This document shows, in pieces, positions 18,068 through 28,164 of a DNA stretch of 64,000 nt; the first letter of the stretch is position 1, and every line of letters begins with the position of its first letter. Source of the stretch: CAWBRT01 sp963696525 (lineage in GTDB: Bacteria > Acidobacteriota > Terriglobia > Terriglobales > Acidobacteriaceae); contig CAVOKO010000008.1 of assembly GCA_963696525.1 (NCBI GenBank), forward strand, positions 372,001 to 436,000. The letters are read 5' to 3'. The notes beneath the pieces were generated by a model. It did no database searches, was not told the DNA's origin, and saw only the letters and a program-made list of their open reading frames with translations. Position numbers and translations under genes: made by a program.

Positions 18068-18976
18068 ATGGCGAGTGTTTCAGGCCCAATCGAGCTAACG
18101 GAACCGGAACTGAAGTTACTGCAAAGCCTGATTTACCAGGAATGCGGCATGTATTTCGACGAACGCCGCACGCACTTTCTGCATGACAGGCTGCAAAGAC
18201 GCATGCGCGCCTGCGGACTGGACACGTTTTACAGCTACTACCGCTTGCTGACCAGCCGCGACGGAAAGGCCGAGTTCAAGGAGCTGCTGGAACACCTCAC
18301 GGTCAACGAAACCAGCTTCTTTCGCAACCGGCCGCAACTCGACCTGTTTCAGAAAGTCATCCTGGAAAAAGCGCTGCAACACAAGCAGGCGCGGCGGGAT
18401 TGGACGCTTGCGCCTGTGGAGCGCCGGATGTTCCACCGGCCAAGAGCCGTATACGCTGGCAATGCTGATTTGCGACGCGCTGGCTTACTACTATTTGCGC
18501 AATCCGCTGCCGTTTGAAATGCCGGCCACCAAGCCGTTGATCCCGCCGCCGTGGCGGGTCGAGATCCTGGCCTCCGATATCAGCTACTCGGTGCTGCGCA
18601 CGGCGCAAGAGGCTGTCTACTCCGAGCACCAGATGGAGGCGGTCGACTACAACTACCGGCTGCGTTATTTCGACAAAGTGCGGCGACCGGTATACGGTGA
18701 AGCGCACCATGAAGGAGCTGGTGCAATTCGATTTTCACAACCTGAAGACCGAGTTTCTGCCGCAACGCAACGACATCATCTTCTGCCGCAACGTGATGAT
18801 CTACTTCGATGAGGCGGAACAGAAGCGGTTGATCGCGAAGTTCTGGCGCTGCTTGAACCCGGAGGGATACCTGTTCGTCGGACATGCCGAAAGCCTGTTC
18901 GGGTTGACGGACCAGTTCCAGATGATCCACGAAAACAACGGAACCGCCTACAAGCGGGTGGAGGAGAACGGCGTGA
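18068..18976 (+). CDS. cheR: Chemotaxis methyltransferase CheR, two frame breaks
   Basis: About 300 residues after repair. The N-terminal helical part (LIYQECGMYFDERRTHFLHD) is in one frame to about 18405. After an extra base the second frame gives LRLWSAGCSTGQEPYT and VEILASDISYS. After another extra base near 18680 the third frame gives VGDRYTVKRTMKELVQFD, IIFCRNVMIYF and GYLFVGHAES. All CheR motifs are present in order, so the protein is probably intact and the shifts artefactual. Its last frame runs without a stop into the next gene; a TGA at 18974-18976 is in another frame. Confidence 0.8.
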
Positions 18977-21122
18977 GCTTCTTCTCCGAAGAGCGGGCCA
19001 ACGAATTGCGAGCTATCTTTTTTGAAAGCGCGCAGGAATTGCTGCAAGCGCTGAACGAGGAAGGGCTCCGTCTGGAAAAGGCGCCCGCCGATGCGGAGAT
19101 GGTGCGTGACATCAGGCGCACGGTTCACACCTTGAAAGGCGATTCGGCGGCCTGTGGTTACCGCGAACTAAGCGAGCTGGCGCATGCCCTGGAAGATGTG
19201 TTGACCCCCGAGATCGCGGACCGGTCCGGGGCGGCCCTCGCCGAGCTGGTACTGAGCGCAGCCGATGTATTCGAGGCATTCCTCTCGGCTTACAGGAGCA
19301 GTATGCAGCCGCCTTCGGGCGATGTGCTTCGCGCCATGATGCAGCGCGTCATCCACGCCGAACCGAGCGATCCCACTCTGCCCGTGCCAGGGTTTGAGTG
19401 GAATGAGTACGAGCGCCTGGTGATCGCCAAGACGCGCCGGGCCGGCAGGCGGGGTGATGAATGTCGGCCTCGTACTCGACCCGAAGTGCGCCATGCCGGA
19501 GGCGGCCTTGCAGGTGATTTGGCGAGTGCTGCGGCAAACTGGCGCGGTGTTGGTCGCACGTCCGGAGATCGACAGCACGGAGCCGGTGGCGATGGTGGAG
19601 GCAGTGCTGGCGACAAAGCAAACCGCCGAGTACGTGCGGCGCAAGTGCCAGGTGCCGGGAATCGTAAGCACGACGTATGTGGAGCCTTACGGCTCCGCGG
19701 CAGAGCAGGCGGCCGAAAGCATCGTAAACACCGCGACCGACCAGGCTGACGGCGAGTTTCTTGCCGGAGTACTGGAGGGCGTTGAGCCAGAGGCGGAGCC
19801 AACGGGGACGGCGCCCTACGCGGTCGAAGCCGGGCCCGCGCAGCCGAAAGCGGAGCGCTCTTTGCCCGCGACCGAGAACCTGCTCCGCATCGATGCCGAA
19901 CGTATCGACACCGTGCTCGATCTGGCGGGAGAACTCATCATCGCCAGATCCACGCTGCAACAGGTTCTGGTGGATTTCACCAAGAAGTTTGGCAAGGATC
20001 CGATACGCGCCCGCTTCGCCGACGCGCTGGCCAAGCAATCGCAGGTGATGTACAAGCTGCAACGCTCGGTGATGAAGATCCGCATGGTGCCGGTCGAGCA
20101 ACTGTTCCGGCGTTTTCCCAGACTGGTTCGCGATTTGGCCAAATCCAGCAACAAGGATGTGCAACTGGTGGTGCAGGGCGAGAACACGGACTTGGACAAG
20201 AGCATCCTGGACGCGCTCGCCGAGCCGCTGACGCATCTGGTGCGCAACGCGGTCGACCACGGCATCGAAGATGCGGGAACCCGGCGGAAGACAAAAAAAG
20301 CCGCGCGCGGAACCATCCGGCTGGACGCTTATCACCAGGGCAATCAGATTGTCATCGAGGTATCCGACGACGGCGCCGGCATCGATCAAGCGGGGGTGGT
20401 GGCGAAAGCCGTGCAGAAGGGCGTCATCAGCGCGGAGCAGGCGGCACAGTTGAGCGAAGCTGACAGCGGTGAATCTGATCTTCGAGCCCGCTCTCAGCAC
20501 GGCCGCCCAAGTCACCGAGGTTTCTGGGCGCGGCGTCGGCATGGACATCGTGAACGCGGTCGTCAACCGGCTGAAGGGTTCTATCTCCATCCAAACCGAA
20601 AGCGGAGCCGGAACCACCTTCAGATTGCGGCTGCCGTTGACGCTGGCGATCATCAAGGCGCTGCTGTTTCACACCGCGGACCGGCTCTACGCGGTGCCGC
20701 TGGGAACGGTGCTGGAGATTACTCGCGCTTTTACCGGAGACATTCACGTGGTCGAAGGGCGCGAGGTGATGCGCATCCGGGAGGAATCGATTCCGCTGAT
20801 CCGGATTGGCGAACTTTTGGGCAGGCGAGCGCGGCAAACGCATCTGGTGACTGACGCGGCATCGGCCAAGACTCTTGCCAAGTGCTTCGTAATTGTGGTG
20901 TCGGTGGGGGAACGCAAGTTCGGGCTGGTGGTCGAAAAACTGGTGGGTGAAGAGGAGTTGGTGATCAAGGCTTTGGAAGACCATCTGGTGGCGACGGATC
21001 TGGTCGGCGGCGCGTCGGTGCTTGGCGATGGACAGGTTGTGCTGATTTTGAATCTGGTTGCGGTGATCGAACGGCTGCGGCGGAAGCAAATCCCAGGGAG
21101 AGCGCAAGCGGCAAACGCATAA
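18973..21122 (+). CDS. cheA: Chemotaxis kinase CheA, two frame breaks
   Basis: About 715 residues. A GTG at 18973 has GGAGGAG upstream and overlaps a TGA, the arrangement common here. HPt with VHTLKGDSAACGY, then a P2-like region broken near 19445 (VIAKTRRAG continues in another frame as MNVGLVLDPKC), a dimerisation domain (LLRIDAERIDTVLDLAGELI), HATPase (LVRNAVDHGIE, SDDGAGID), a second break at about 20464 where one extra A interrupts EAD-AVNLIFEPALST, then SGRGVGMDIV and the CheW-like domain. No C-terminal receiver, unlike the ChpA-type kinase at 2917. In the sequence as given the cheR frame is fused to it. Confidence 0.85.
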
Positions 21123-21128
21123 GAGAAA

Positions 21129-22196
21129 ATGATCAAGGTTCTGGTGGTGGACGATTCGGCGTTGATGCGAAAGCTGATTCCGCAAATCCTGGAAAGGGAC
21201 AGCATGATCCAGGTTGTGGGAACGGCGATGGACGGGCAATTTGCATTGAAGAAGATCGGAGATCTTCGGCCGGATGTAGTCACGCTGGATCTGGAGATGC
21301 CGCGCATGGACGGAATCGAGACGCTGCGCGAGATCATGAAACGCTACGGTCTGCCGGTGATCATCGTCAGCGCTCATACCAAGGCCGGAGCGGCGGCGAC
21401 GTTCCGGGCGCTGAGTATCGGCGCGTTCGACTTTGTCGCCAAGCCGCGGGACGTCCTTTCAGCGCAATTGGAGGGTATCGCGCAGGAGCTGAGCAGCAAG
21501 ATTCGCGTCGCCGCCGCCAGCCGGAAGGTAAGACCGGCTGCGTCAACCGAGGCCGGGCCGCCGCCGCTAAAAATGAAATTGGAGCACAGGATTGCGGAGC
21601 AGGTAGTCGCCATTGGGCTTTCAACCGGCGGGCCTAACGCGCTGCAATACTTGCTATCGCGGCTACCCGCGGAGTTTCCGGCGGCGGTGCTGGTGGTGCA
21701 GCACATGCCGGAAGGATTTACCGAGATGCTGGCGCGAAGGCTCGACGAAGAGTGCGCGCTCGATGTAAAAGAAGCGCAGTCGGGCGACTTGCTACTCACG
21801 GGCCGGGTGTTGATCTGTCCGGGCAACAGGCACATCAAGATCCGCCGCATGCCGCTTGGCAATATAGCGGTACTGACCGATGAGGTTGCGGTCAAAGGAC
21901 ATCGGCCTTCGGTGGACGTTCTATTCAATTCGCTGGCCCACGAGTTCGGGGCCGCGGGGGTTGCGGTGCTGATGACCGGAATGGGCGAAGACGGAGCCGA
22001 TGGCATGGGAGAAGTGAAGATGCACGGCGGAACGACGATCGCCCAGAACGAGGAAAGCTGCGTGGTCTATGGCATGCCACGCGCCGCCATCGAACGCGGC
22101 CATGTATTAAAAGTTTTGCCGCTTGAGTCTATTCCGGGTGCACTGCTGGCGCAGTGCGGCCTGGGACGAGGCGGCACGCTTGCAATGAACGGTTGA
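21129..22196 (+). CDS. cheB: Protein-glutamate methylesterase CheB
   Basis: 355 residues. The receiver carries LVVDDSALMRK and D54 (VTLDLEMPRM); the methylesterase domain carries S165 (GLSTGGPN), H192 (QHMPEGF) and D288 (GMGEDG). Intact and of usual length. It starts seven bases after cheA and should reset the receptor encoded at 15440. Confidence 0.96.
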   Translation: MIKVLVVDDSALMRKLIPQILERDSMIQVVGTAMDGQFALKKIGDLRPDVVTLDLEMPRMDGIETLREIMKRYGLPVIIVSAHTKAGAAATFRALSIGAFDFVAKPRDVLSAQLEGIAQELSSKIRVAAASRKVRPAASTEAGPPPLKMKLEHRIAEQVVAIGLSTGGPNALQYLLSRLPAEFPAAVLVVQHMPEGFTEMLARRLDEECALDVKEAQSGDLLLTGRVLICPGNRHIKIRRMPLGNIAVLTDEVAVKGHRPSVDVLFNSLAHEFGAAGVAVLMTGMGEDGADGMGEVKMHGGTTIAQNEESCVVYGMPRAAIERGHVLKVLPLESIPGALLAQCGLGRGGTLAMNG

Positions 22197-22235
22197 GTTT
22201 TGCGGGCAGTCCCGCAACGAGATGCGAGGTACTCT

Positions 22236-22688
22236 ATGGAACAGTTCCCTGCTCTGCTGAGAGCACGCGACCAAAAACCGGTGCGCTACCTGGTGGTTGA
22301 CGATTCGGTATTCGCGCGGAAAAATCTTTCCCGCCTCATTGAGCTGTTCGGCGGCTCGGTGGCGGGCGAGGCGGGCGACGGATGCACTGCGATTGCCGAA
22401 TACGACCGCATCAACCCGGATATCGTGCTGATGGATATCACCATGCCGCAGATGGAGGGCATCGAAGCGGCGGAACGAATCGTGCGCCAGCATCCGGAGG
22501 CGCGCGTGATCATGGTGTCCTCCGTTGGCTACCAGGAGAATATTGTCGCAGCCCTGCAAAAAGGGGCGCGGCACTTCGTGCAGAAACCAGTGAAACCAGA
22601 ACTGCTGTATGAAGTGATCAAGTACGTGATGGGCGAGGACGGAACGATCGGTAAATGCGTCTCGGCCGAAGCCGGAGGATCGGCATAA
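22236..22688 (+). CDS. cheY: CheY-like response regulator
   Basis: 150 residues from ATG 22236 with GAGGT upstream. Acidic pair VVDDSVFARK, phospho-acceptor D67 (IVLMDITMPQ), T/S-rich IMVSSVG and K in VQKPVKP. Nothing but a receiver plus short tails. Ends directly at the ATG of the cheX-like gene, so regulator and phosphatase are probably coupled. Confidence 0.92.
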   Translation: MEQFPALLRARDQKPVRYLVVDDSVFARKNLSRLIELFGGSVAGEAGDGCTAIAEYDRINPDIVLMDITMPQMEGIEAAERIVRQHPEARVIMVSSVGYQENIVAALQKGARHFVQKPVKPELLYEVIKYVMGEDGTIGKCVSAEAGGSA

Positions 22689-23180
22689 ATGAGAATGGAT
22701 ATTATCCAACCCTTCATCAACTCGGCTGACGCGGTGCTGGCCGAAGCACTGCACTGCGCAACCCGCATCGGCGACCTCAGCATGGAGGATCATCCGTACG
22801 AACGCCAAGGGCTGACTGCGCGGGTAGCCATCACCGGCGAAATCGAAGGGCGCGTGATCGTCGACGTCGAGCCGGAAACCGCGCTTCGCGTGGCTAAACA
22901 GATGGCCGGCGCGGAGCTGACCGCCGGCGACGACCTGGTACGCGAGACGGTATGCGAACTGGCGAACCTGGTGATCGGCAACGCCGTGACTACGCTGAAC
23001 GATCGCGGATTCCAGTTCAAGGTGCATCCGCCGGAGTTCGATTCCTCGCCCGAGGGGCTCAAGGGCTCCGAGGACACCGAGGCGATCGTGCTGCGTTTCG
23101 AAACCGACGCCGGCCAGGTCAACGTGAATATCGCGATGCAATATCGCAGCCGCCGCAAGGATGACACAACGCGCCGCTGA
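22689..23180 (+). CDS. cheX: CheX-like CheY-P phosphatase
   Basis: 163 residues of the CheC/CheX/FliY class. The motif ETVCELANLVIGNAVTTL fits the E-x2-N catalytic pattern of CheX, which orients water for dephosphorylation of CheY-P. One copy of the motif, as in CheX and not CheC. It immediately follows cheY and is the last gene before a terminator, so it should end the signal of this operon. Confidence 0.85.
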   Translation: MRMDIIQPFINSADAVLAEALHCATRIGDLSMEDHPYERQGLTARVAITGEIEGRVIVDVEPETALRVAKQMAGAELTAGDDLVRETVCELANLVIGNAVTTLNDRGFQFKVHPPEFDSSPEGLKGSEDTEAIVLRFETDAGQVNVNIAMQYRSRRKDDTTRR

Positions 23181-23200
23181 ACAGAAAGTTTCGGGGGAAC

Positions 23201-23226
23201 GGACGGGAGCAATCCCGTCCTTTTTT
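23201..23226 (+). terminator. Rho-independent terminator of the second chemosensory operon
   Basis: Perfect 8-bp stem GGACGGGA / TCCCGTCC with loop GCAA, followed by TTTTTT. It begins 20 bases after the cheX stop. Confidence 0.92.
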
Positions 23227-23251
23227 CTGCAAGAGAGACGCGGGGCGACTG

Positions 23252-24709
23252 CTAGATGCGAGGCACGATCTGAACCGGCCGCTGCAACAGCACTGAACCA
23301 ACCCCCGGAACAAAACAGTTCTCGGGAGCGTCGCAACTCAAGTCCTGCGGAGGCGCGATATTGAGAACGCCGCCGGTGTCATTCGTCACCAACGAATTAT
23401 TACTGGTCAGCACGACGTAAACACCATTTCCATTAGTGGCCACGTTGCTGGCGGGATTGGTGAGATCCGTCGAACCTGCGGTTGCGCGGTCGCCGGGGAC
23501 GGTCACTGCGATGAACGCCTTGGTTCCATCCTTGGAAACTGCCACCGACTGAACGGTCGCGTTTGGATCAGGCGTGAGGGCGGATACGTTGAAGCTGTTG
23601 CCGTTGATGACGCTGACCGTATTTGCCCCGGTATTGGCTACGTAAACGGATGTTCCATCCAGAGTGACGCCCAGAGCGATCGGCTTGATACCTACCGCAA
23701 TGGGTGCATGCAGCGCGGCGAGCGTAGCGCTGCTCGCATCCAGGACAGAGACGGTATTGTTCCCGGTATTGGAAATGTAGAGCCGGTTCAAATCACGGTC
23801 GGTGATGATGACGCTGGGGGCAGACAAGGTTCCGGTGGTAATTGACTGGGTCGTGACCGATTGGTTGGAAACACTGACCACGGAAATATCGCTGCTACCT
23901 TGATTCAAGACGTAAATCGTGTTGAGGTCCACGCTGGTGGTGGCCCATATCGGGGTCGTACCCACCGTGCCCACCGCTGACGTCGTACTTGAAGACGAGA
24001 GTGTGGCAAGATTCAGCACGCTAACGCTGTTATCCGTCTGGTCGAGGATGAACACCTCGCTATCGCTCTGCGCTACCAGAAGGAACCCGGGCTTTGAGCC
24101 AGCGCATACCGTATTGGTGAGTGTAGCCGTACTGGTGGAAATGACGCCGATCGCTCCGTTGCCCGCACAAGTCGTATTGGGATTGGTAGCGGTCAATTGC
24201 AAGCTCACCAGGATCTGGCCCGTGCCTGCGGTTGCGGTGATAGAGCTGGGAATGAAGCCGGAGGGCAACGAAACGGTCGTGGACGTGCCCTCAATCGTGT
24301 TATAGAGGGTCACGGTATCACTCTCGGGATCGGCGGTTGCGACAAAGGTGTCGCCGCCGGCGTAGGTGATCAGTCGGCTGGTGAGAGGGTTCACCAGAGG
24401 GGGCGCGATCGTCAGTTGATCGTTAGCTCCAATCGCGGGGCTGCCCACATTGGTGTCGCCGGCTACGCTGAAGACCGTCAAAGACCCGGTGGCATCTGAA
24501 TTACACTGCTTTACACCACCAACCAGAACAAATGCAACGGTGCACGGATTCACATTGAAAACCGCAACCGTATCTGCCAGTTGCGGATTGCCAGGCGCCA
24601 GCGGAAGAGGGATGGCAACAGGCCGATAGGTGTTACCGCATCCGGACAGAAACAACCATGAGCATGCAATCGTCGCCAGCACGGCTTTACGCAGGAAGTC
24701 CATTCGCAC
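23252..24709 (-). CDS. Beta-propeller (YncE/NHL-like) lipoprotein
   Basis: 485 residues. A signal peptide ends in a lipobox (LFLSGC, Cys at about 24), so the protein should be lipid-anchored outside the cytoplasm. The rest repeats blades of the kind NTVSVLD, YVANTGANTVSVING and YISNTGNNTVSVLD, typical of seven-bladed propellers of the YncE family. Ligand unknown; such proteins are frequent in Acidobacteriota. A second ATG two codons downstream is an equal start candidate. It converges with the chemosensory operon and is unlikely to belong to it. Confidence 0.8.
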   Translation of the reverse strand: MRMDFLRKAVLATIACSWLFLSGCGNTYRPVAIPLPLAPGNPQLADTVAVFNVNPCTVAFVLVGGVKQCNSDATGSLTVFSVAGDTNVGSPAIGANDQLTIAPPLVNPLTSRLITYAGGDTFVATADPESDTVTLYNTIEGTSTTVSLPSGFIPSSITATAGTGQILVSLQLTATNPNTTCAGNGAIGVISTSTATLTNTVCAGSKPGFLLVAQSDSEVFILDQTDNSVSVLNLATLSSSSTTSAVGTVGTTPIWATTSVDLNTIYVLNQGSSDISVVSVSNQSVTTQSITTGTLSAPSVIITDRDLNRLYISNTGNNTVSVLDASSATLAALHAPIAVGIKPIALGVTLDGTSVYVANTGANTVSVINGNSFNVSALTPDPNATVQSVAVSKDGTKAFIAVTVPGDRATAGSTDLTNPASNVATNGNGVYVVLTSNNSLVTNDTGGVLNIAPPQDLSCDAPENCFVPGVGSVLLQRPVQIVPRI

Positions 24710-24796
24710 TCCGCCCGAAACTCTCCTATTGAACTGAGGTGAGACGGGAAAGAGTTATTGTACCGGAAGCCAAGCAGCGGCCCAATCGGTTTTGTC

Positions 24797-25654
24797 CTAA
24801 GCCGCGGATTTCCGGCGATTGCGGGCCCGGGGACGGGCATGGGACTGGCTGGCGCGCTGCAGTTGCTCGACCCGGGCGGGCGGCTTTTTCTCACCCATCT
24901 GCGCCAGGCTCTGCTTGAGCGCCGCCATCAGGTCGACCATGGGAGCCGGCTTGGGTGTCTCAATGGCCGTGACTTGCCGGCCCTCGAGCCGGGCCTTGAT
25001 GAGCGCTTTCAGATTTTCCTGAAAAGTATCGTGGAAGCGGGCTGGATCGAAGCTATCGGCCAAGGCCTCGATTAGTTGATTGGCAATCTTCAGCTCGGCT
25101 TCGCGGATCTCGACACCCTCAGTCTCGAAGCTTTCCATGGCGCGCACCTCGTCCTGGTAGAACATCGTGTGGAGCATCAGGCCGCCATGGTAGGGACGCA
25201 AACAGACTGTATATTCGCGGTTGTGCATGGTTAGCTTGGCGATGGCGGAATAGTTATTATCCGCCATGGAACGCGACAACAACGCATAGGGACGCCTGCC
25301 GCCTTCCTCCGGCGCCATGTAGTAAGAGGACTCCAGGTAAAGCGGGTCGATCTCAGAGGCCTTCACGAATTGAATGATTTCCATCGCCTTGGCGGTTTTA
25401 GGCTCGATTTTCTTGATTTCCTCGGGCTCGATGACGACGTATTCGCCCTTCCGGTACTCATATCCTTTCACGATGTCTCCGCGGTCAAGTACCCGGTTGT
25501 CGGTCGAGCAGATCAGTTGCTGCTTCACCCGGCTCAGGTCTTCGCGATGAAGCATGTGAAAGGAGATGCTGGCGCCACGCGCGCCCGAGTAAAGACGCAC
25601 GGGCATCGAAATCAATCCGAAAGTGAGATAACCGGACCACACGGAAGCAGGCAT
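24797..25654 (-). CDS. ku: Ku protein, non-homologous end joining
   Basis: 285 residues. Start ATG 25654 has AGGAGT about ten bases upstream and gives the typical Ku beginning MPASVWSGYLTFGLISMPV. The Ku core is complete (SYYMAPEEGG, LRPYHGGLMLHTM). The C-terminus is rich in Arg/Lys and Ala, as in bacterial Ku tails that bind DNA. Ku holds broken ends and recruits LigD; no ligase D gene is in this window, so the partner must be elsewhere. A 25-codon upstream extension is open but not Ku-like. Confidence 0.95.
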   Translation of the reverse strand: MPASVWSGYLTFGLISMPVRLYSGARGASISFHMLHREDLSRVKQQLICSTDNRVLDRGDIVKGYEYRKGEYVVIEPEEIKKIEPKTAKAMEIIQFVKASEIDPLYLESSYYMAPEEGGRRPYALLSRSMADNNYSAIAKLTMHNREYTVCLRPYHGGLMLHTMFYQDEVRAMESFETEGVEIREAELKIANQLIEALADSFDPARFHDTFQENLKALIKARLEGRQVTAIETPKPAPMVDLMAALKQSLAQMGEKKPPARVEQLQRASQSHARPRARNRRKSAA

Positions 25655-25998
25655 GCAATCGGACTCCTGGACGGCAGTACAGGGGAAAACGAGTTCTGAG
25701 ATCCCCAAAGCGGATGCTGCGGTTGCCAACCGTACTGGTCAAAGAGGGCCGCGATTTGGGACGCGGTTCCGATGCTAGCTCGCCTTGGGCTGGCTCGTTC
25801 TGATAGGATGCGCTGCAAAGGAGACTGTTGCCTCGCTCGGCACGGCGCTGGGCGGTTTGACCCCGGAGCAACGCGAAGGCAAGCTGGCAACTGGCTCCGA
25901 CCTGCCGAACCAAGTGTCTTGGCTAAAGAGTTAGAAAGGTTAGGCGGGGTTAAGGCGGGCAAGCACGGTAGACAATCTCGCCGGAAACGCACTGCACG
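25655..25998. other. Divergent gap between ku and the DUF92 gene
   Basis: 344 bases. It must hold the promoters of ku (minus) and of the plus-strand membrane gene. I see no clear operator, RNA or small gene in it. Confidence 0.5.
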
Positions 25999-26781
25999 AT
26001 GGCCCTGATGGAAACCGCAATGCTGTCCGGCGACTTGACGCTGCCACTTTGGCTGCTGCTGCGGCACGCGCCGCTGCTTCCCGCTCTGGGCTTTACCGGC
26101 GTGTTAGCCTTGGGCGCGTGGGGCTTGCGCGCAGTCTCTGTCGGCGGCGCTTTGACTGGACTGCTGCTGACCGTCCTGGTCTCTCTGGCGGCGGGCCCCC
26201 CGGGCTTCCTGGCGATTCTGGTTTTATTCCTGCTGACCTTTCTGGCCACACGCTTCGGCTATGCGCAAAAGCAGCGCAGAGGTACGGCGGAGCGGAAACG
26301 CGGGCGGACCAGCATCCAGGTACTGGCAAATCTGGGGCCGGCCTGCCTGACCGTCGCCCCTCTACTGCTCTGGCGTCCACTCGCTCACGTGCTGCTGGCC
26401 GGGTTCGTCGCCGCCATTGCCGAAGCCGCGGCAGATACGGTTTCGAGCGAGCTTGGGCAGGTACTCTCGCCGCGAAAAGCATACCTGATAACAAACTTGG
26501 AACGAGTAGATTGCGGCAGGGACGGGGCCATCAGTTTTGCCGGATGCATGGCAGCATTGATAGTCAGCGGAATGGTTTGCGCGGTCGGCCAATGGGTTGA
26601 CCTGCTGCTGCCCCGCTGGTTCTGGCTGGCAACTCTTTCGGGCTTTGCCGGCATGCTGCTGGACAGCATCCTGGGCGCAACCATCGAGCGCCCCGGCCGT
26701 TTGGGTAATAACTCTGTAAATTTTATCAGCGGCTCTTTTTCGGCTTTTGTAGCCATCCTGATTGCATTCTTGTTTCGCTAA
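25999..26781 (+). CDS. DUF92 family integral membrane protein
   Basis: 260 residues with about six hydrophobic segments. It shows the conserved DUF92 blocks: AAADTVSSELGQ, the GRDGAISFAGC loop and the end SILGATIERPGRLGNNSVNF. In plants and cyanobacteria relatives act as phytyl-phosphate or polyprenyl-phosphate kinases, but the activity here is not shown by sequence. Start could also be the ATG four codons later. Single gene. Confidence 0.82.
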   Translation: MALMETAMLSGDLTLPLWLLLRHAPLLPALGFTGVLALGAWGLRAVSVGGALTGLLLTVLVSLAAGPPGFLAILVLFLLTFLATRFGYAQKQRRGTAERKRGRTSIQVLANLGPACLTVAPLLLWRPLAHVLLAGFVAAIAEAAADTVSSELGQVLSPRKAYLITNLERVDCGRDGAISFAGCMAALIVSGMVCAVGQWVDLLLPRWFWLATLSGFAGMLLDSILGATIERPGRLGNNSVNFISGSFSAFVAILIAFLFR

Positions 26782-26929
26782 AGAGCTGCGTCAGCTGAAG
26801 CGAAGCCTGCCCGGTTCATGGGCAAGAACCTCGGGGCAATTAGCATAGGCTGGCGGAAAAACGCATCTCTTTTCGTTTTTGTTCTGAAAACGTAACAGTT
26901 TCAGCTTTTCTGATTCCGACGCCGCCCCC

Positions 26930-27046
26930 GCTGGTAAGCTGAACTTGCAATACGCAAAGAGCGGTGCCTGAGGAGGCACTGTCCTGTTGATTAGGGACAA
27001 TTGGACTAGGCCACCTTCAGGCGCGGTTTCGACCGCGCCATTTTTT
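26930..27046 (+). ncRNA. Candidate structured small RNA
   Basis: Consecutive hairpins GTGCCT-GAGG-AGGCAC and a GTCC/GGAC stem lead into a strong terminator with no open frame. The upstream end is arbitrary and no family is recognised. Could instead be the 3' trailer of the DUF92 transcript, which ends 150 bases earlier. Confidence 0.3.
27020..27046 (+). terminator. Rho-independent terminator
   Basis: Perfect 8-bp stem GGCGCGGT / ACCGCGCC around TTCG, then ATTTTTTC. Confidence 0.9.
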
Positions 27047-27128
27047 CGCCAGCCTGAGCTGCCCCACCCTGATCCAAGATCCAAAGATTCGGCTATTTAT
27101 GTTAGGTTGAGAATTCGCGGAGCCAGTT

Positions 27129-27827
27129 GTGTTCAGAGCGATCCTCGACCTTTCGCATACGGTTTCGGCGGACGCGCCGAGTTGGGAAGATGCGCCAAAC
27201 GCGCTAACGGCGGAGGTGGTGTCCAGCCATGAGCGCGAAGGCTATTACGTGCGCCGAATCTCACTCGATGAACACACTTCGACGCACCTGGACGCTCCCG
27301 CGCACATGGCAAAAGCAGGCTGGACGGTCGATCAGATTCCGGCCGAACGGCTGGTGGGCCCGTTGGTGTTGCTGGACGTCAGCCGGCAAGCCCGGCTTGA
27401 TGCCGATTACAGAGTGCGCAACCAGGACATCGGACTGTGGGAAGAGCAGTATGGAATGATCCCGCCGGGAGCCATCGTGATTGCATATACAGGCTGGGCG
27501 GTGCGTTGGCAGACGCCTCAGGCTTACCGCAATGCCGATACGCAAGGGGTTCTGCACTTCCCGGGGTACTCACTGGAGGCGGCGAGATTGCTGGTGGATT
27601 CGCGGAGCGCCGTCGGACTCGGAATCGACACCCTGAGCGTGGACTTCGGTCCTTCAAGGGACTATGAGGTGCATCGCTTCTGCGCTTCCCGTAGCGTCTA
27701 TCACCTGGAGAACGTGGCCAACCCCGGACAGGTTCCGCCCGCCGGAGCGATGGCCGTGGTGTTGCCGATGAAGTTGGAAAAAGGCTCGGGCGCGCCGGTG
27801 CGGATCGTGGCGCTGGTGCCGCGGTAA
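27129..27827 (+). CDS. Cyclase family (KynB-like) metal-dependent hydrolase
   Basis: 232 residues starting at GTG 27129. The metal-binding motif of the kynurenine formamidase/cyclase family is seen as EHTSTHLDAPAHM near residues 48-60, followed by the usual GLGIDTLSVD block. Family members hydrolyse amide or lactone bonds; the substrate cannot be told here because no tryptophan or isatin pathway gene is nearby. Length is normal. It lies 80 bases after a terminator and is probably expressed alone. Confidence 0.8.
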   Translation: MFRAILDLSHTVSADAPSWEDAPNALTAEVVSSHEREGYYVRRISLDEHTSTHLDAPAHMAKAGWTVDQIPAERLVGPLVLLDVSRQARLDADYRVRNQDIGLWEEQYGMIPPGAIVIAYTGWAVRWQTPQAYRNADTQGVLHFPGYSLEAARLLVDSRSAVGLGIDTLSVDFGPSRDYEVHRFCASRSVYHLENVANPGQVPPAGAMAVVLPMKLEKGSGAPVRIVALVPR

Positions 27828-27855
27828 CACGCCTGGTTATGGTCACGCTTCCGTG

Positions 27856-28026
27856 TCACTTCGGTTCGCCGGCGTCTTCTCCCTTCACAAACTCCCATCG
27901 GCCACGACCGCACAGGTTCCGGCAAGTGGGAAGTTCCTCACCGGCCTTGAACTGCGCGGGGGTCTTGCAGACACTGCACCAATAAATGCCCGATTGGGGC
28001 GCCTCGGTTCCAGGTGAAAAAGCCAT
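27856..28026 (-). CDS. Small zinc-ribbon protein
   Basis: 56 residues. The ATG at 28026 has GGGAG seven bases upstream. Two metal-binding knuckles are visible, WCSVCK and CRNLCG, about 19 residues apart. Likely binds one zinc; function unknown. Upstream there are two GGTCTGTATAGA copies and GATCAATTGATC, which may be part of its promoter. Confidence 0.6.
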   Translation of the reverse strand: MAFSPGTEAPQSGIYWCSVCKTPAQFKAGEELPTCRNLCGRGRWEFVKGEDAGEPK

Positions 28027-28164
28027 TCGTCGACTCCCATATTTGTGGTCTGTATAGACCATGCGGTCTGTATAGATCAATAGATCAATTGATCAGCAGT
28101 CTGATGGTAAATGGCGGCGCCGTTTCCGCCAAACCGGAGAGTTGGGCGACACGGGCAGACAGGC

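Larger units (their letters stand above)
26782..27128. other. Gap between the DUF92 gene and the cyclase gene
   Basis: 347 bases without a coding region. It contains hairpins and a perfect terminator (27020-27046), treated below as a possible small RNA. Confidence 0.6.

Noticed and set aside
23201..23226. Bidirectional terminator also serving the lipoprotein gene
   Set aside because: No A-run precedes the stem on the plus strand, so no U-run would follow on the minus transcript.
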